Positions 62,565 to 64,000 of a DNA stretch of 64,000 nt are shown piece after piece. The stretch is from Ravibacter arvi. Its GTDB lineage: Bacteria > Bacteroidota > Bacteroidia > Cytophagales > Spirosomataceae. Numbering within the stretch: position 1 is the first letter of the stretch; the number at the start of each line of letters is the position of its first letter. Location: positions 558,001 through 622,000 of the forward strand of contig NZ_BAABEY010000036.1 in the NCBI RefSeq assembly GCF_039540405.1, written 5' to 3'. Under the pieces are notes generated by a model. The model ran no database searches. It was not told where the DNA came from and saw only the letters and a program-made list of their open reading frames with translations. The translations under genes were made by a program, and so were the position numbers.

Positions 62565-62601
62565 GACGCTCAGCCATTCCGGCTAAGTATCGGGGGATTT
62601 T
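62565..62601 (-). terminator. Intrinsic terminator of the S46 peptidase gene
   Basis: AAAATCCCCCGA (62565-62576) pairs perfectly with TCGGGGGATTTT (62590-62601), with a smaller AGCC/GGCT stem inside the loop. On the minus strand a T run follows the stem, and the hairpin begins 27 bases after the peptidase stop. Confidence 0.88.
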
Positions 62602-62628
62602 GGTGCCCTCCTAAAAAGTGCAGGAATA

Positions 62629-64000
62629 TTACCGCGCCAGCAGCTCTTCGGTCAGGCGCTTTGTCTTGTAGATATATTTGAGCGCAGCGACGATCCCTCC
62701 GGTGTGAACCGAAACTGTTCTGTTGCCGGTATCAGGTGCGAAAATAAAGTAGCCGGTAAGGCTTTCCATATTTCCGTCAAAAGCCAGGCCTACTGCTTCC
62801 AGCTTGCTGTTAACCAGCGGGGAGCCGGAATTTCCGCCTACGATGTCATTGGTGGAAATAAAATTGACAGGTTCACGAAGTAATTCCGCCGGCGGATTTT
62901 TCCATTTCTCGGGGAGCGACCAGGGATAAGTCCCTTTGTGCGACAAAAAGCGGTCATAAAGACCGTAGTAGGTGGTGTTGGCAGGCGCTTTGGTCCCGTT
63001 GTACTCCACCGGCTTTACAACGCCGTCGCTGATGCGCAATGACATGGTAGCGTCAGGGGGAATTGCCGTGCCGTAGGCATCAAAAATCAACCTGCCAAGC
63101 CGGCCCTGGAGAAGCTCAAGCTTCATATAGGCATCGCGTGCAGCAAAGACTGATTTCATGTAGCGGGGCTGCGCAATAAGTGCCAGCTGTATAAACGGAT
63201 CTTCAGAGGCCTCCAGGGCGGTCTCACCGCCGTCAATCAGTTTTTGTACGTAGGTGCTGTCTTTCAATTTTGACTGGGACAGCATCCATTCTGCCGCTTC
63301 GTCCGGAGATTTTTCATCCAGGGCGTACCGCAGGTAAATATCGGTCGGGCCGAGCAGGCTGAGCGCTTCTTCCAGGTGTGCAGCCAGGTAGCCTGACTCA
63401 ATCTCCATTGATTTGGGTGTAAAAGCGCGGAGCATCTCTTTCAGTGTTGCCGCTCTCTGCGGATTTGTTTTCGAAATGGCCGCATAGTCAACCAATTGCT
63501 GCGCCAAAGTAAGCATCTCGCCTCTGAACAACGGGTTGGTCTGGAAAAGCATCAGTTCGTGCTGCGCTCCCCGGAGGACCTTCACGCTTTCAGAGATCTG
63601 ATCCCAGATGGAATATTCGGCCGACAGCTTGGCGTCATTTCTCACCTTGGTTTTAAAATCGTTTTCAAAAGCTCTTTTCCTTGCCATCAGGTAGGGGTCA
63701 CGCATTCCCTTCAACTGTCCGCTGAAGGACTTGACGCTGTTTTCAAAGCTGAAAACTTCATTGGCAATGCTGTCGCTTTTGGCCTTTTCATTGTAGGCTT
63801 CCAATACCGCTTTCCGGTTTTCAAGCACCTGGATCAGGTAAGGAAGTTTGTAATCCCGTTCCATTTCCAGTTCCTCAATCGTTTGAAGACGACCGGTGGT
63901 GCCCGGGTTCCCGATCACGAATACCGGCTCGTTTTCTTTGGCGCCATCCGGGTTGAATTTAAAATAATGAGTGGTTTTTAGCGGTTTTCCCGCGTCATCA
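62629..64000 (-). CDS. S46-family dipeptidyl-peptidase, DPP7-like (5' end outside window)
   Basis: The last 457 codons of a longer gene are visible; the frame runs open to the window edge, so the start and the catalytic His and Asp of the N-terminal half are not seen. The catalytic serine lies in GGNSGSP near the C-terminus. Family knowledge says the residue after FD in the S1 pocket sets specificity: Arg in DPP11, Gly in DPP7; here FDGNME has Gly, suggesting cleavage after hydrophobic residues. The enzyme releases dipeptides in the periplasm. IGNPGTTGR is also a family motif. Confidence 0.88.
   Translation of the reverse strand, partial: DDAGKPLKTTHYFKFNPDGAKENEPVFVIGNPGTTGRLQTIEELEMERDYKLPYLIQVLENRKAVLEAYNEKAKSDSIANEVFSFENSVKSFSGQLKGMRDPYLMARKRAFENDFKTKVRNDAKLSAEYSIWDQISESVKVLRGAQHELMLFQTNPLFRGEMLTLAQQLVDYAAISKTNPQRAATLKEMLRAFTPKSMEIESGYLAAHLEEALSLLGPTDIYLRYALDEKSPDEAAEWMLSQSKLKDSTYVQKLIDGGETALEASEDPFIQLALIAQPRYMKSVFAARDAYMKLELLQGRLGRLIFDAYGTAIPPDATMSLRISDGVVKPVEYNGTKAPANTTYYGLYDRFLSHKGTYPWSLPEKWKNPPAELLREPVNFISTNDIVGGNSGSPLVNSKLEAVGLAFDGNMESLTGYFIFAPDTGNRTVSVHTGGIVAALKYIYKTKRLTEELLAR

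Overview
The window reads as the chromosome of an aerobic member of the Bacteroidota, most like the Cytophagales (Dyadobacter/Spirosoma relatives). This rests on gene content and order: an alternative complex III plus caa3/aa3-type oxidase cluster, three SusC/SusD pairs, FecI/FecR-type sigma/anti-sigma genes, the tRNA-tuf-tRNA-secE-nusG-rplKAJL-rpoBC block, and promoters of the TAnnTTTG type. The genus is an inference; no rRNA is present.

Layout. (1) 1-10884, + strand: a respiratory operon holding the end of a probable ActC, then ActD, ActE and ActF, oxidase subunits II and I, heme A synthase, heme O synthase, two subunit III genes, subunit IV, a SCO-like protein without cysteines, a DUF420 protein and a small CxxC membrane protein. 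Quinol is oxidised by ACIII, electrons pass through cytochrome c to CuA and heme a/a3-CuB, and the accessory genes make heme A and assemble the enzyme. (2) 10887-14282: murI (minus strand), then an ECF sigma gene, a single-span putative anti-sigma gene and an outer-membrane-like protein gene. (3) 14466-28053: tRNA-Tyr, tRNA-Gly, tRNA-Thr, tuf, tRNA-Trp, secE, nusG, rplK, rplA, rplJ, rplL, rpoB and rpoC, with terminator or attenuator hairpins. (4) 28126-36436, minus strand: a complete cell-surface signalling and uptake locus (sigma, FecR, SusC with an STN domain, SusD, secreted EEP-family phosphoesterase). (5) 36695-40305: a DUF3467 gene, then a DeoR-type repressor divergent from glpD and glpF. 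(6) 40466-49339, + strand: a second sigma/SusC/SusD locus. Its FecR-like protein stops where the membrane span would begin and its SusC lacks the STN domain; two surface lipoprotein genes and an AraC regulator follow. (7) 49372-62375, minus strand: a catabolic cluster transcribed as SusC, SusD, two BNR/sialidase-fold secreted proteins, SDR, MFS transporter, HpcH/HpaI aldolase, aldo/keto reductase, Gfo/Idh/MocA oxidoreductase and a second SDR. (8) 62629-64000: an S46 dipeptidyl-peptidase gene cut by the window edge.

The least expected signal is not a protein. At eight places the gaps between co-directional genes contain arrays of degenerate 7-base units. Read on the coding strand, TGAG-type units tend to come first, after the upstream stop codon, and CTCA-type units come last, usually ending 2-17 bases before the next start codon. 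The two halves can fold together, most strikingly as a perfect 24-bp stem at 51130-51193. They look like a family of intercistronic hairpin elements. I know of no description of them in this phylum, although heptameric tandem repeats are known from cyanobacteria. The second notable signal is the contrast between the two sigma/FecR/SusC loci: one keeps both periplasmic signalling domains and the other lacks both.
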